Shown here one piece after another: positions 34,559-44,141 of a stretch of DNA of 64,000 nt (position 1 is the first letter of the stretch; each line of letters begins with the position of its first letter). The stretch spans positions 682,001-746,000 of the forward strand of contig NZ_JALJXP010000001.1 of the NCBI RefSeq assembly GCF_024170165.1, written 5' to 3'. The position numbers and the translations under genes were made by a program. The notes under the pieces were generated by a model that searched no databases, had not been told where the DNA came from, and saw only the letters and a program-made list of their open reading frames with translations. This stretch comes from Pseudomonas nitroreducens (GTDB lineage: Bacteria > Pseudomonadota > Gammaproteobacteria > Pseudomonadales > Pseudomonadaceae).

Positions 34559-35905
34559 GTGTTGAAGAAACTTGCTGTACTGCTGATGGCGGGGGCGTGG
34601 GCCCTGCCGGCGCAGGCGAAAGTCGATGCCACCGAGGCCGCTCGACTGGGCCGCGACCTGACGCCGATGGGGGCGGAAATGGCCGGCAATGCCAGTGGCA
34701 CCATTCCCGCGTGGACCGGCGGCATCACCACCCCGCCCGCGGGTTACCAGCCCGGCATGCACCACCCCGATCCGTACGCCGCCGATGTCGTGCAGTACAA
34801 GATCGACAGCAAGAACCTGGCGCAGTACCAGGCGTTGCTCACCCCCGGCACCCAGGCGCTGCTGCAGGAAAACCCGGACTACTACCTGCGCGTCTTCCCC
34901 AGCCGTCGCAGCGCGTCGCTGCCCCAGCGCATTTATGACGCGACCCGCTTCAACGCCGAGAACGCCGAGCTGATCGCTGACGGCAACGGCGTGCAGGGCG
35001 CCGCCGCCGGCGTACCGTTCCCGATGCCCAAGACCGGCCTGGAAGCCATCTGGAACCACATCATGCGCTACCGTGGCGAGCAGATTCACATGGTGACCAA
35101 CCAGGCCGCCGTGCTCGCCAGTGGCAGCTACAACCTGCTCAAGCTCGACCGCTACGTGTACTTCAACTACGGCCGCGAGGGCATGACCCCGCAGGACCTG
35201 AACAACACGCTGTTCTACTACAAGTACAACATCGTCGCCCCGGCCAAGCTCGCCGGCTCCGCGCTGGTGGTGCAGGAAACCATCGACCAGGTGCTGTCGA
35301 TCCGCAAGGCCTGGCGCTTCACCAGCGGCGAGCGCCGCGTGCGCCGCCTGCCGAGCCTGGCCTACGACACCCTGCAGCCGGACACCAACGGCCTGGCCAC
35401 CGCCGACACCGTGGACGTCTACAACGGTGCGCCGGATCACTACGAGTGGCAGCTGCTGGGCAAGCGCGAGATGCTGGTGCCGTACAACAGTTATGCCGTG
35501 CACCAGAAGGGCATCCCCTACGCAGACATACTCAAGACCAAGACCCTCAACCCCGAACTGCTGCGCTACGAGCCGCACCGCGTCTGGGTAGTCGAGGCGA
35601 CCCTGCGCAAGGGCATGGGCCATCCGTTCGCCAAGCGTCGCTTCTACCTGGATGAAGACAGCTGGCAGATCCTCGCCTCGGACATCTACAACGCCGACGG
35701 CAAGCTGATCCGCGCCCAAGAAGTGCACCCGATCAACTACTACGACGTGCCCATGGTGCTCAGCACCCTGGAAGCGCTGTACGACTTCGAAGGGGCGCGC
35801 TACTTCGTCGACGGCCTGGACAACAACGAGCCGATGTACGATTTCAAGGTCCCGCTGGGGCCGCGTGACTTCACCCCGCAGGCCTTGCGCCGCGAGGGCA
35901 ACTGA
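34559..35905 (+). CDS. DUF1329 family exported protein
   Basis: A protein of 448 residues beginning at a GTG (34559), six bases after AAGGAG. The signal peptide is residues 1-20 (ending PAQA). The rest matches the DUF1329 family, a lipoprotein-localisation-like beta fold common in Pseudomonas. Segments include the early GRDLTPMGAEMAGNASGTIP and GERRVRRLPSLAYDTLQPDT later. In other genomes such proteins often sit beside RND exporters of the mycobacterial-like type or hydrocarbon/steroid genes; here no such partner is adjacent. Function is unknown. Confidence 0.88.
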   Translation: MLKKLAVLLMAGAWALPAQAKVDATEAARLGRDLTPMGAEMAGNASGTIPAWTGGITTPPAGYQPGMHHPDPYAADVVQYKIDSKNLAQYQALLTPGTQALLQENPDYYLRVFPSRRSASLPQRIYDATRFNAENAELIADGNGVQGAAAGVPFPMPKTGLEAIWNHIMRYRGEQIHMVTNQAAVLASGSYNLLKLDRYVYFNYGREGMTPQDLNNTLFYYKYNIVAPAKLAGSALVVQETIDQVLSIRKAWRFTSGERRVRRLPSLAYDTLQPDTNGLATADTVDVYNGAPDHYEWQLLGKREMLVPYNSYAVHQKGIPYADILKTKTLNPELLRYEPHRVWVVEATLRKGMGHPFAKRRFYLDEDSWQILASDIYNADGKLIRAQEVHPINYYDVPMVLSTLEALYDFEGARYFVDGLDNNEPMYDFKVPLGPRDFTPQALRREGN

Positions 35906-35914
35906 GTCCAGCAG

Positions 35915-35943
35915 AGGCCGCCGCGAGGCGGCCTTTGTGTTTG
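35915..35943 (+). terminator. Terminator of the DUF1329 gene
   Basis: AGGCCGCC / GGCGGCCT with a 4-base loop is followed by TTGTGTTTGTG, ten bases past the stop. Confidence 0.7.
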
Positions 35944-35976
35944 TGCTCGATGGGATGTCGTTGCTGGCGCAACGAG

Positions 35977-36051
35977 TCGCGGGCATGGCCCGCTCCTACA
36001 GGGTGCGCCGCTGTATGGCGCATGGGTTGTAGGAGCGGGCCATGCCCGCGA
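35977..36051. repeat. REPIN: inverted pair of REP palindromes
   Basis: TCGCGGGCATGGCCCGCTCC then TACA (35977-36000) and its exact inverse, TGTAGGAGCGGGCCATGCCC then GCGA (36028-36051), flank a 27-base centre. The two arms are perfect 24-base reverse complements. This is the canonical REPIN arrangement. Confidence 0.88.
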
Positions 36052-36095
36052 ACCGCCTGAAAGGCGGTGCTGTCAGGTTGCACCGTGCCAACCCG

Positions 36096-36119
36096 ATCGC
36101 GGATGAATCCGCTCCTGCG
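36096..36119. repeat. Diverged REP unit
   Basis: ATCGCGGATGAATCCGCTCC then TGCG is a REP-like palindrome of another subtype, 45 bases after the REPIN. Confidence 0.55.
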
Positions 36120-36149
36120 TTGTGCTTTGCCTCTGCAAGTGAGGGCCGG

Positions 36150-36404
36150 CTATTCGATCAGCTCTGCACCCAGCACCGTGGTCTCCGGCATGCGCATCGG
36201 CGCCGGGCTGATCTGCAGGTACTTGATGCTGGTGCGCGGGATGATCAGCAGGTCGCCGTCCACCTCGATGCTGATGACTGGCGATTCCATCTGCTTGCGG
36301 ATGCCACGGGCCACTTCGGTGGGATCGTCGCTCTGTTGCGGGAAGCGCAGCGCCAGGCGCTGGCCATCGGCGAAGTGCAGGTACAGGTGCTTGATCGGCT
36401 TCAT
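36150..36404 (-). CDS. Small conserved protein of unknown function
   Basis: A protein of 84 residues with no signal peptide, probably cytoplasmic, and a predicted mixed beta/alpha fold. I recognise no family. It follows the DUF3392 gene on the same strand after 43 bases, a spacing that suggests a two-gene unit; the same two-gene order appears in PAO1 as I recall (PA0384-PA0385). Confidence 0.7.
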   Translation of the reverse strand: MKPIKHLYLHFADGQRLALRFPQQSDDPTEVARGIRKQMESPVISIEVDGDLLIIPRTSIKYLQISPAPMRMPETTVLGAELIE

Positions 36405-36447
36405 GTGTCCTCCGGCGGGTTGTGGCCAACCGCCGGAGGCACGCAGG

Positions 36448-36771
36448 TCAACTGCGGTCGGCGATCATGCCAATCACGAAGAACACTAGCAGCAGGACGG
36501 GCGCCAGGGTGTAGTTGTTGAAATAACCCAGGCCCTTGGCCAGCCATGGGGTGACGAAGACCATCGCCAGGCCGTAGCCCACGGCGCAGATCAGCACGAA
36601 CAGCAGGGTGCGGAAGACGAAGTTCAGGCTGCCGATGCGTTGCTGCACCCAGGCGTTGATCGCCGGGCCGAACAGCACCAGCACGGTCGCCATGATCGCC
36701 AGGGCGATGTCGGACAGGTGGCCGCGGCACCAGCGGGAGACGTTGGCAATCAGGTCGAGCGCGAAGTCCAT
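36448..36771 (-). CDS. DUF3392 family inner-membrane protein
   Basis: A protein of 107 residues with three membrane segments (about residues 20-40, 53-75 and 85-103). The sequence matches the DUF3392 family of small gammaproteobacterial membrane proteins. Function is unknown. GGAG precedes the start. hemW lies downstream beyond the next gene's region in the opposite sense of reading: its end is 72 bases upstream of this start. Confidence 0.82.
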   Translation of the reverse strand: MDFALDLIANVSRWCRGHLSDIALAIMATVLVLFGPAINAWVQQRIGSLNFVFRTLLFVLICAVGYGLAMVFVTPWLAKGLGYFNNYTLAPVLLLVFFVIGMIADRS

Positions 36772-36843
36772 TGGGGCTCCTTGGGATTCAGAGTCGCCGG
36801 GGAGTGTACACGGCGGGCGACGGCAGCGTCGCCCGACGCATTC

Positions 36844-38031
36844 TCAAGGCAGGAAGCGCTGCAACAGGTCGTTGAGGAACAGCTGGCCGCGCTCGGTGGG
36901 CGCGAGGCGTTGCGGGTCGTCCAGCAGCAGGCCGTCCTGACGTGCCTGGCGGCAGGCTTCTTCGATGAAGGTCAGCGGCAGGCCGGTGCGCTCGGCGAAG
37001 GTGGCTGCCGGTACGCCGTCGGTGAGGCGCAAGGCGTTCATCATGAACTCGAAGGGCAGGTCGTCCGGCTCCAGGTCGCGTTCGCCGGCCTGGAAAGGTT
37101 TCTCCGGGTTCAGGTAGTCCTTCGGCAGGCGGGTCTTCCAGGTGCGCAGGATGCGGCCTTGCGGGGTGCTCAGCTTGGCATGGGCGCCGGCGCCGATGCC
37201 GAGGAAGTCGCCGAAGGTCCAGTAGTTCAGATTGTGCCTCGCGCGCTTGCCGTCAAGGGCATAGGCCGAGGTTTCGTACTGCACATAACCTGCCTGGGCG
37301 AGCAGCGCCTGGCCGGCTTCCTGGATTTCCCACAGCTGGTCGTCCTCGGGCAGCTCCGGTGGCTGGCTCCAGAACACCGTGTTCGGCTCCATGGTCAGCT
37401 GGTACCAGGACAGGTGCGTCGGCGCCAGGTCGATGGCCTGCTGCAGGTCGGCCAGGGCATCGGCGACGCTCTGCTCCGGCAGGCCGTGCATCAGGTCCAG
37501 GTTGAAGTTGTCGAAGCCGGCACGGCGGGCCATTTCAGCAGCGCGAACGGCTTCGTCGCCATCGTGGATGCGGCCCAGCGCCTTGAGCTTCTCGGCCTGG
37601 AAACTCTGGATACCGATGGACAGGCGGTTGATCCCCAGCGCCCGGTAGTCGGCGAACTTGGCCTGCTCGAAGGTCCCGGGGTTGGCTTCCAGGGTGATCT
37701 CGATGTCGCTCTCGAAGCCGACTTGCTGCTCCAGGCCCTCGAGGATGCGCCCCAGTGCCCTGGCGGAGAACAGGCTGGGCGTGCCGCCGCCGAAGAAGAT
37801 CGAGGTCAGTTTGCGGCCATGGATGTAGCCGCGATCGGCCGTCAGGTCTGCCAGCAGCGCCTCGACGTAGGCGTCCTCGGGCAGCTCCGGACCAGCCGCG
37901 TGGGAGTTGAAGTCGCAATAGGGGCATTTGCGCACGCACCAGGGGATGTGTACGTACGCGGACAGCGGTGGCAGGTGGAAGCCGGAAACCACCGGCCCGG
38001 CGTCGAGCCCGTGGCTTCCTGCCTGGCTCAT
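36844..38031 (-). CDS. hemW: Radical SAM heme chaperone HemW
   Basis: A protein of 395 residues starting at the ATG at 38031, which overlaps the rdgB stop as ATGA. The radical SAM cysteines are Cys32, Cys36 and Cys39 in [20 protein letters not shown] and a C-terminal HemN-type domain follow. It has phenylalanine rather than cysteine after the third ligand and lacks the HemN N-terminal extension, so it is HemW (heme insertion chaperone), not coproporphyrinogen dehydrogenase. Confidence 0.94.
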   Translation of the reverse strand: MSQAGSHGLDAGPVVSGFHLPPLSAYVHIPWCVRKCPYCDFNSHAAGPELPEDAYVEALLADLTADRGYIHGRKLTSIFFGGGTPSLFSARALGRILEGLEQQVGFESDIEITLEANPGTFEQAKFADYRALGINRLSIGIQSFQAEKLKALGRIHDGDEAVRAAEMARRAGFDNFNLDLMHGLPEQSVADALADLQQAIDLAPTHLSWYQLTMEPNTVFWSQPPELPEDDQLWEIQEAGQALLAQAGYVQYETSAYALDGKRARHNLNYWTFGDFLGIGAGAHAKLSTPQGRILRTWKTRLPKDYLNPEKPFQAGERDLEPDDLPFEFMMNALRLTDGVPAATFAERTGLPLTFIEEACRQARQDGLLLDDPQRLAPTERGQLFLNDLLQRFLP

Positions 38032-38621
38032 AGTCCCAGCCGCTGCTTCAGCAGGGCCATCGCGCGGGCGCGGTGGCTGATCTGGTTCTTGCGCTCCGGT
38101 GCCAGTTCGGCGCTGGAGCATTCGGCTTCCGGCACCCAGAACAGCGGGTCGTAACCGAAGCCGTGCTCGCCGCGGGCTTCGCGCAGGATGCTGCCGTGCC
38201 AGAGGCCTTCGCAGAGGATCGGCAGCGGATCGTCGGCGTGGCGGACCAGGGCCAGCACGCTGACGAACTGGGCGCCGCGTTGCTCGTCCGGCACGTCCTT
38301 CAGGGCGTCCAGCAGCTTGGCGTTGTTCGCCGCGTCACCCTTGCCGTCGGCGTAGCGCGCGGAGTAGATGCCCGGCGCGCCGCCGAGGAAGTCCACCGCC
38401 AGGCCCGAGTCGTCGGCCAGTGCCGGCAGGCCGGAGATGCGCGCGGCGTTGCGGGCCTTGAGGATGGCGTTCTCGACGAAGGACAGGCCGGTCTCTTCCG
38501 GTTCCACGTCGCTGAACTCGCCGATGGAGCGCACCTTCACGTGGGCTCCGAGCATGGCCTGGAGTTCCTTGAGCTTGCCGGCGTTGTGACTGGCCAGCAC
38601 CAGTTGTTCGAGCTTGATCAT
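38028..38621 (-). CDS. rdgB: dITP/XTP pyrophosphatase RdgB
   Basis: A protein of 197 residues of the Ham1 family. [14 protein letters not shown] is the conserved N-terminal nucleotide site, and [20 protein letters not shown] with the catalytic Asp follows. FGYDPLFW and SHRARAM are near the C-terminus. It removes non-canonical purine triphosphates. It overlaps the genes on both sides by four bases in the run DUF4426-rdgB-hemW. Confidence 0.96.
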   Translation of the reverse strand: MIKLEQLVLASHNAGKLKELQAMLGAHVKVRSIGEFSDVEPEETGLSFVENAILKARNAARISGLPALADDSGLAVDFLGGAPGIYSARYADGKGDAANNAKLLDALKDVPDEQRGAQFVSVLALVRHADDPLPILCEGLWHGSILREARGEHGFGYDPLFWVPEAECSSAELAPERKNQISHRARAMALLKQRLGL

Positions 38622-39040
38622 TCGTCTGGGAAGATTTCCTGCATGAAATCGAAGTTTTGCGGGGCTTCGTTTCCGGACTGGACCTGGATGGAGAAGGTCA
38701 GGGTTTCGCGGCCTTCGATGGGGAACTGCGCCAGGTTGTAGACGGCGCCTTCCTCGACCACGCGCTTGAAGGTCAGGGGGACGGTCTGTCCCATCAGGTT
38801 CTTCGCCGAGCCGGCGACTGTGACGTTGGCCGGCTTGCCGCTGGCGTCCAGCGGCACGATGTTGACCACGCCCTGGGCCTTGCTGCGCACCACGCCCACC
38901 GCTTGCGCGACATTGGGCTGGAGGAAGCTGGAGTTGAACACGCTGTAGTGCACCTGCAGATCACCCAGGCGCTTCACCTGTTCGGCGAAGGCGGGCAGGG
39001 CGAGGACCAGGCAGGCGAAGAAGGTAAGCAGGCGGCGCAT
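38618..39040 (-). CDS. DUF4426 exported protein
   Basis: A protein of 140 residues starting at the ATG at 39040, after GGGAGA. Residues 1-21 are a signal peptide (ending PAFA). The mature part matches DUF4426 ([20 protein letters not shown] is the characteristic opening). It is periplasmic by inference and of unknown function. It overlaps rdgB by four bases and is 34 bases downstream of metW. Confidence 0.87.
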   Translation of the reverse strand: MRRLLTFFACLVLALPAFAEQVKRLGDLQVHYSVFNSSFLQPNVAQAVGVVRSKAQGVVNIVPLDASGKPANVTVAGSAKNLMGQTVPLTFKRVVEEGAVYNLAQFPIEGRETLTFSIQVQSGNEAPQNFDFMQEIFPDE

Positions 39041-39074
39041 GATGATTCTCCCGGGCTCTATCAGATAGCCGCGA

Positions 39075-39695
39075 TCAGACGGCGATGCGGTGGTCTTGCA
39101 CGCCAGCGCCGCTGATCCGGTAGATGCCGATCTCACCCAACAGATTAGGCCAGATTCGCGAGGCCCAGCCATGCTGGTGCTCGTGGTCCACCGCCAGGCG
39201 GTCGAGCACCTTCGCGTGCTGCTCGTGGCAGAGCGCCTCGAAGTCGCGGAAGGTGCAGAAGTGGATGTTCGGCGTGTTGTACCAAGTGTACGGAAGGAAC
39301 TCCGACACCGGCATGCGGCCATTGCGCGCGAGGTACCAGCGGCAGCGCCAGTGACCGAAGTTGGGGAAGGTGATGATGCAGGTCTTGCCCACGCGCAGCA
39401 TCTCCGCCAGCACCTTGTCCGGGTAGCGCAGGGCCTGCAGCGACTGGGTCATCACCACCACGTCGAAGCTGTCGCTGGCGAAGTTGCCCAGGCCCTTGTC
39501 CAGGTCCTGTTCGATGACGTTGACGCCGCGTTCGATGCATTTGGCGATCTTTTCCGGGTCGATCTCCAGGCCATAGCCGCCGACCTGCTTGTGGTCGCGC
39601 AGCCAGGCGAGCAGCTCGCCGTCGCCGCAGCCCAGGTCGAGCACGCGGCTGCCGGCGGGGATCCAGTCTTGGATGATTTCCAGGTCGGCGCGCAT
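39075..39695 (-). CDS. metW: Methionine biosynthesis protein MetW
   Basis: A protein of 206 residues with a class I methyltransferase-like fold (VLDLGCGDGELLAWL). The HKQVGGYGLEIDPEKI segment is typical. MetW acts with MetX in homoserine acylation in Pseudomonas and related bacteria. It starts eight bases after the metX stop, so the two are almost certainly co-translated. Confidence 0.95.
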   Translation of the reverse strand: MRADLEIIQDWIPAGSRVLDLGCGDGELLAWLRDHKQVGGYGLEIDPEKIAKCIERGVNVIEQDLDKGLGNFASDSFDVVVMTQSLQALRYPDKVLAEMLRVGKTCIITFPNFGHWRCRWYLARNGRMPVSEFLPYTWYNTPNIHFCTFRDFEALCHEQHAKVLDRLAVDHEHQHGWASRIWPNLLGEIGIYRISGAGVQDHRIAV

Positions 39696-39703
39696 GGTGG
39701 TCC

Positions 39704-40843
39704 TTATACGCTGATGCGGTGCATGTAACCGCTGAAGGCTTGCAGGTAGCGCGGAATCGGCATCAGGAAGGCGTCGTGGCCCTGCGGTGCGTCGATTTCC
39801 AGGTAGCTGACGTTCTTCTTCGCTGCCAGCAGTGCGTCGACGATCTCCCGCGAGCGTGCCGGGGAAAAGCGCCAGTCGGTGGTGAAGGACATCAGGCAGA
39901 AGTCCGCCTTCACCCCCGCGAGGGTGCGCGCGAGGTCGTCGCCGTTGGCGGCGGCCGGGTCGAAGTAGTCCAGCGCCTTGGTCATCAGCAGGTAGGTGTT
40001 GGCGTCGAAACGGGTGGAGAACTCCTCGCCCTGATAGCGCAGGTAGCTTTCCACCTGGAACTCGACGCTGTGCAGGTCGTAGTTGAGCTTCTCCGACTTC
40101 ATGTCGCGGCCGAACTTGGCGCCCATGGCGTCATCGGAGAGGTAGGTGATGTGCCCGACCATCCGCGCCAGGCGCAGGCCGCGCTTGGGAATCACGTCGT
40201 GTTCCTGGAAATGCCCGCCGAAGAACTCCGGGTCCGAGAGGATGGCCTGGCGCGCGACCTCGTTGAAGGCGATGTTCTGCGCCGACAGCTTGGGTGCGCT
40301 GGCAATGCACAGGCAATGGCGCACGCGCTCGGGGTAGCTGATGGTCCACTGCAGCGCCTGCATGCCGCCCAGGCTGCCGCCGACGATGGCGGCCCAGCTG
40401 TGGATGCCGAGGCGGTCGGCCAGACGGGCCTGGCTGTTGACCCAGTCTTCCACCGTGACCACCGGGAAATCCGCGCCATAGGTCTTGCCGGTGGCGGGAT
40501 TGAGGCTGGTCGGCCCGGTGGATCCATTGCAGCCGCCCAGGTTGTTCAGCGCGACGACGAAGAACTTGCGGGTGTCGATGGGCTTGCCCGGGCCGATGCA
40601 GCTGTCCCACCAGCCCGGCTTGCGCTCATCCTCGCTGTGGTAGCCGGCGGCGTGGTGGTGGCCGGAGAGCGCATGGCAGATCAGCACGGCGTTGCTCGCC
40701 GTGGCGTTCAGCTCGCCGTAGGTCTCGATCACCAGCTGGTATTCGGGCAGGGTCTTGCCGCAGGCCAGGGGCAGCGGTTCGTTGAACTGCAGCGTCTGGG
40801 GCGTGACCAGACCGACGGAATCTTCGGGGAAGACTGTTGGCAT
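39704..40843 (-). CDS. metX: Homoserine O-acyltransferase MetX (probably succinyl)
   Basis: A protein of 379 residues with an alpha/beta hydrolase fold. The nucleophile Ser157 is in [20 protein letters not shown] precedes the active site, and APQGHDAFL carries the catalytic histidine. In P. aeruginosa, MetX with MetW uses succinyl-CoA; acyl-donor choice cannot be proven from sequence alone. It begins the metX-metW-DUF4426-rdgB-hemW series. Confidence 0.94.
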   Translation of the reverse strand: MPTVFPEDSVGLVTPQTLQFNEPLPLACGKTLPEYQLVIETYGELNATASNAVLICHALSGHHHAAGYHSEDERKPGWWDSCIGPGKPIDTRKFFVVALNNLGGCNGSTGPTSLNPATGKTYGADFPVVTVEDWVNSQARLADRLGIHSWAAIVGGSLGGMQALQWTISYPERVRHCLCIASAPKLSAQNIAFNEVARQAILSDPEFFGGHFQEHDVIPKRGLRLARMVGHITYLSDDAMGAKFGRDMKSEKLNYDLHSVEFQVESYLRYQGEEFSTRFDANTYLLMTKALDYFDPAAANGDDLARTLAGVKADFCLMSFTTDWRFSPARSREIVDALLAAKKNVSYLEIDAPQGHDAFLMPIPRYLQAFSGYMHRISV

Positions 40844-40942
40844 CGACCCGGCTCATGAATAAAAAAGGACGGCCAGTCTAAAGAGCGCCGCCCCCTGCGG
40901 CAAGCGCGCTCGGCAAGGGGCAGGGCGGGCGTGGCGCGGCTT

Positions 40943-42910
40943 TCAGGCGCGCTGGGAGGTGGGCAGGGTGACGACCTTGGCCTGGCGCTGCAGCGGCGCC
41001 GGGCGGCGCAGCTGGCGGAGGATGTCGGTGGCCTCGCTGAGCTGTTGTTCCAGTTCCTCGGTATAGCGTCCCAGCAGCAGCGAGCGCTGCCGTGCCTGCT
41101 GGGTTTCCTGGGCGAGTGCCTTGAGGCGCAGCATGTGGGTTTCCAGCATCTGCTTGTGTTCCAGGCTGTACTGCATCAATGGCATCAGGGCGTCGGCGGC
41201 CCATTGCTCGGCCTCCTCGCGCAGGCGCTGGTGCAGGCCGATGACTTCCTGGGCGACGGTGGCGAAGAAGCGCCGGGTCAGCAGGCGCTGCTCGGTGAGC
41301 AGGGTCTTCAGGTGCAGGCGGAAGCGGTCGGCCTTGTCCTGCAGCTTGGCGAGGTCGCGCAGGTAGCGCTGAACGCGGAACTGCGGGGCGTCCAGGGCAT
41401 TGAGCGGGTTTTCCTCGTTGTGTCGCAGGTAGATGGCCGCGACCATGCGGTTGGCGGTTTCCGCTTCGTGGCCGAGGGCGACCAGGTCGCCTTCCACGGT
41501 GCGGAAGAACTGCAGGATGGCCTGGTGGATGCCGACCGTGGTCCAGCTGCCGCGCAGCTTGTCGTGGACCTTCTTCAGGTGCTGTTCCAGACGCTCGGCG
41601 CGCACCGCCTCGCGCAGCTGCTCGCCCTGGTGGCGCAGCAGGCGCTGGTTGGTCTTCAGGCTGAGCAGGCGCTTGTGGTGCAGGTTGTGGTCGTCCTTGG
41701 TCCGCGCGGTCAGCTCGAACAGCAGCTGGCCGCTGTCCTGCTGCTGGTCGTTGAGCAGCACCTGCTGCTCCTTCACCTTGTCCAGGCGCACACGCAGGCT
41801 GTGCTGGCTGTTGTTGACCAGTGCCAGCACCTGGCCGACCACGGCGGTCTCCAGCAGGCGCTCCTTCTGCGCGACGATGCGCTCGCAGAGCAGGTCTTCG
41901 AGGGATTCCATCTGGCTGCGCACGAGCAGTTCGCGGTCGCCGCGCACCTTGGCCAGCAGCGCCTGCTTGGCCGACAGCGGCAGCACATCCTCGCGGGCGA
42001 TGCCCAGCTGGCGCGCGGTGGTGTCCTGGATGTGGCGGATGGCGTTCTGCACGAAGGTTTCGCCAGCCAGGTCGTCCCAGAGCACGTCGATCTTGTTCAG
42101 CACCGCATAAAGAGAGGTGTGGCCGTCCTCGCCGAGCTGGCGCACGTGGTCCTGCCAGATGGCCATGTCGGAGGCGGTGACGCCGCTGTCGGCGGCCAGC
42201 AGGAAGAGGATCGACTGCGCGCTGGGCAGCATCGACAGGGTCAGCTCCGGTTCGCTGCCCAAGGCGTTCAGGCCGGGTGTGTCGAGGATGCGCAGGCCCT
42301 GGCGCAGCAGCGGGTGGTCGAAGTTGACCAGTGCGTGGCGCCACGCCGGCACCAGCACGATGCCGGGCTTGTCGGTGGCTTCGAGCATGTCCGGGTGGAA
42401 GCCCAGCTGGATCGCCTGCTCCACCGGCAACGGCTTGGTCTTCGCGACCTGGGCGAAGGCCTCGGCCATGTTCGCCGGGTCCGAGGTGTCCAGCGGGATG
42501 TTCACCCAGTGCCGCGGGATGCGCTTGAACTGCGCGACGCTGGCGTCGGCGACGCGGGTCTCGATGGGCAGCAGGCGGATGTACGGGCGCTCGGAGCGGG
42601 GGTCGAAGAACAGTTCGGTGGGACACATGGTGGTGCGCCCGGCCTGGGACGGCAGCATGCGGCGGCCGAAGCCGGCGAAGAACAGGCTGTTGATCAGCTC
42701 GGTCTTGCCGCGCGAGTACTCGCCGACGAAGGCCAGGGTGATGTGGTCGACGCGCAGCAGGCGCAGGGTGCGTTCGAGGCGGTTCTCGATTTCCGGGGTA
42801 TTCAGCCGGGCGCGCTCCAGCCAGCTGCGATAGCGGGTGATCTCGCGGACCAGCTCGCGCTTCCAGGTGACGTAGGCATCGATCTGCTGACTGAGACGTT
42901 CCATGCTCAT
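40943..42910 (-). CDS. Dynamin-like large GTPase
   Basis: A protein of 655 residues. The GTPase motifs are complete: G1 GEYSRGKT (residues 63-70), G2 threonines in GRTTMCPTE, G3 DTPG (210-213) and G4 NKID (272-275). The rest, from about residue 300, is helical with heptad-like Leu/Glu/Gln/Arg patterns, fitting the middle/effector stalk of dynamin-like proteins. No signal or strong membrane segment is seen. Membrane remodelling is inferred from the family. It is a single gene between metX and yggU, with about 100 bases on either side, and it is not clearly tied to its neighbours. Confidence 0.85.
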   Translation of the reverse strand: MSMERLSQQIDAYVTWKRELVREITRYRSWLERARLNTPEIENRLERTLRLLRVDHITLAFVGEYSRGKTELINSLFFAGFGRRMLPSQAGRTTMCPTELFFDPRSERPYIRLLPIETRVADASVAQFKRIPRHWVNIPLDTSDPANMAEAFAQVAKTKPLPVEQAIQLGFHPDMLEATDKPGIVLVPAWRHALVNFDHPLLRQGLRILDTPGLNALGSEPELTLSMLPSAQSILFLLAADSGVTASDMAIWQDHVRQLGEDGHTSLYAVLNKIDVLWDDLAGETFVQNAIRHIQDTTARQLGIAREDVLPLSAKQALLAKVRGDRELLVRSQMESLEDLLCERIVAQKERLLETAVVGQVLALVNNSQHSLRVRLDKVKEQQVLLNDQQQDSGQLLFELTARTKDDHNLHHKRLLSLKTNQRLLRHQGEQLREAVRAERLEQHLKKVHDKLRGSWTTVGIHQAILQFFRTVEGDLVALGHEAETANRMVAAIYLRHNEENPLNALDAPQFRVQRYLRDLAKLQDKADRFRLHLKTLLTEQRLLTRRFFATVAQEVIGLHQRLREEAEQWAADALMPLMQYSLEHKQMLETHMLRLKALAQETQQARQRSLLLGRYTEELEQQLSEATDILRQLRRPAPLQRQAKVVTLPTSQRA

Positions 42911-43028
42911 CCGGGCGTTCCTTGGGCTGGCGCGTCCTGCGCGGGGAATGGATGGCGTGGATTATGCGATGGACTGTAGGAATAGCAATTGGCCTACAGC
43001 ACATTCCTACACGTAAGGTCGGCCAAGG

Positions 43029-43319
43029 CTACTGAGCGGCTATCCTCAGTTCTGTCGGAAGTTTCGTCGGACGGGGAATGCGCACGCGCTTCTGCCGGTT
43101 CAGCTCGCCGCTTTCCAGCTTCACTGCGCTTTTCGCCACGCCGAAGGCCTTGCCGAGGAAGGCCAGCAGGTGGGCGTTGGCCTTGCCCTCGACCGGTGGC
43201 GCGGTGAGACGGATCTTCAGGCGCTCACCGTGCAGCCCGGCGAACTCGTCGCGGCTCGCCTTGGGCTGCAGGTGGCAGTCGAGGATCAGGTCCTCGCCGT
43301 CCCAGTGGTAGAACGGCAT
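43029..43319 (-). CDS. yggU: DUF167/YggU family protein
   Basis: A protein of 96 residues. The family core HLQPKASRDEFAGLHGERLKI is split here as CHLQPKASRDEF and GERLKIRLTAPPVEGKANAH. It follows yggT by six bases, the order found in many proteobacteria (proC-yggT-yggU). Function is unknown. Confidence 0.93.
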   Translation of the reverse strand: MPFYHWDGEDLILDCHLQPKASRDEFAGLHGERLKIRLTAPPVEGKANAHLLAFLGKAFGVAKSAVKLESGELNRQKRVRIPRPTKLPTELRIAAQ

Positions 43320-43325
43320 GCCCGA

Positions 43326-43919
43326 TTACATGAAGGGCGAGAGGATTTGCGGCATCCCGGTCATGGCGGCCAGGTTGCCGATCACCAGCATGTCGATCAG
43401 CTTCAACGCGATGAACGCGAAGATCGGCGAGATATCCAGGCCGCCGAGGTTTGGCAGCAGCTTGCGGAAGGGTGCCAGGAACGGCTCGCAGATCTGGTTC
43501 ACCAGCTGGGCGCCGGGGTTGTAGCTGCCCGGGGCGACCCAGGAGAGGATCACGCTGATGATCAGGGCGAAGAAGAAGATCTTCAGGAACAGCGAGGTCA
43601 CCGCGATGATCGACCACACCAGCAGTTGCAGGATGTAGCCGCCGACGCCGTAGCCCATCAGGGTGAGGGTGACGACCATCAGCACCAGCTGGATCAGGAT
43701 GGCCAGCACCAGCGAGGCGAAGTCGATGCCGCCGAAACCGGGGATGACGCGGCGCAGCGGGTTCAGCAGCGGCTTGGTGGCGCGCACGATGAACTGGCTG
43801 AGCGGGTTGTAGAAGTCGGCGCGGACCAGCTGCAGGATGAAGCGCAGCAGCACGATCAGCAGGTACAGGCTGCCAAGTGTCTGGATCACATAGATGGCGG
43901 CTGTGGAAAGTCCGGTCAT
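43326..43919 (-). CDS. yggT: YggT family membrane protein
   Basis: A protein of 197 residues with two YGGT domains, each of two membrane helices. The second carries SWVAPGSYNPGAQLVNQICE and the first an RADFYNPLSQFIVRATKPLL segment. These proteins are associated with cell division and osmotic stress in other bacteria. It sits between proC and yggU on the same strand. Confidence 0.93.
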   Translation of the reverse strand: MTGLSTAAIYVIQTLGSLYLLIVLLRFILQLVRADFYNPLSQFIVRATKPLLNPLRRVIPGFGGIDFASLVLAILIQLVLMVVTLTLMGYGVGGYILQLLVWSIIAVTSLFLKIFFFALIISVILSWVAPGSYNPGAQLVNQICEPFLAPFRKLLPNLGGLDISPIFAFIALKLIDMLVIGNLAAMTGMPQILSPFM

Positions 43920-44141
43920 TGGGCGGTCCTTGGTGAACGTTGGGCGCCGGCGCGCAGGGCCGGGCGAATCGGGCGGTCGGTCAACGACGGCGCTGTCACG
44001 CCATACTCTAGGGAATTCATCGTCGCCGGTCGCCTGTAAGTGTGTTTCGTCGCGTGCAAATTCAACCCCGCCTGGCGATCAGGGGTTGTCCTTCAGCGGC
44101 GGGAGCGGGGCGGCCGTCCCTGGTCGCCTGCGACACGGCAA

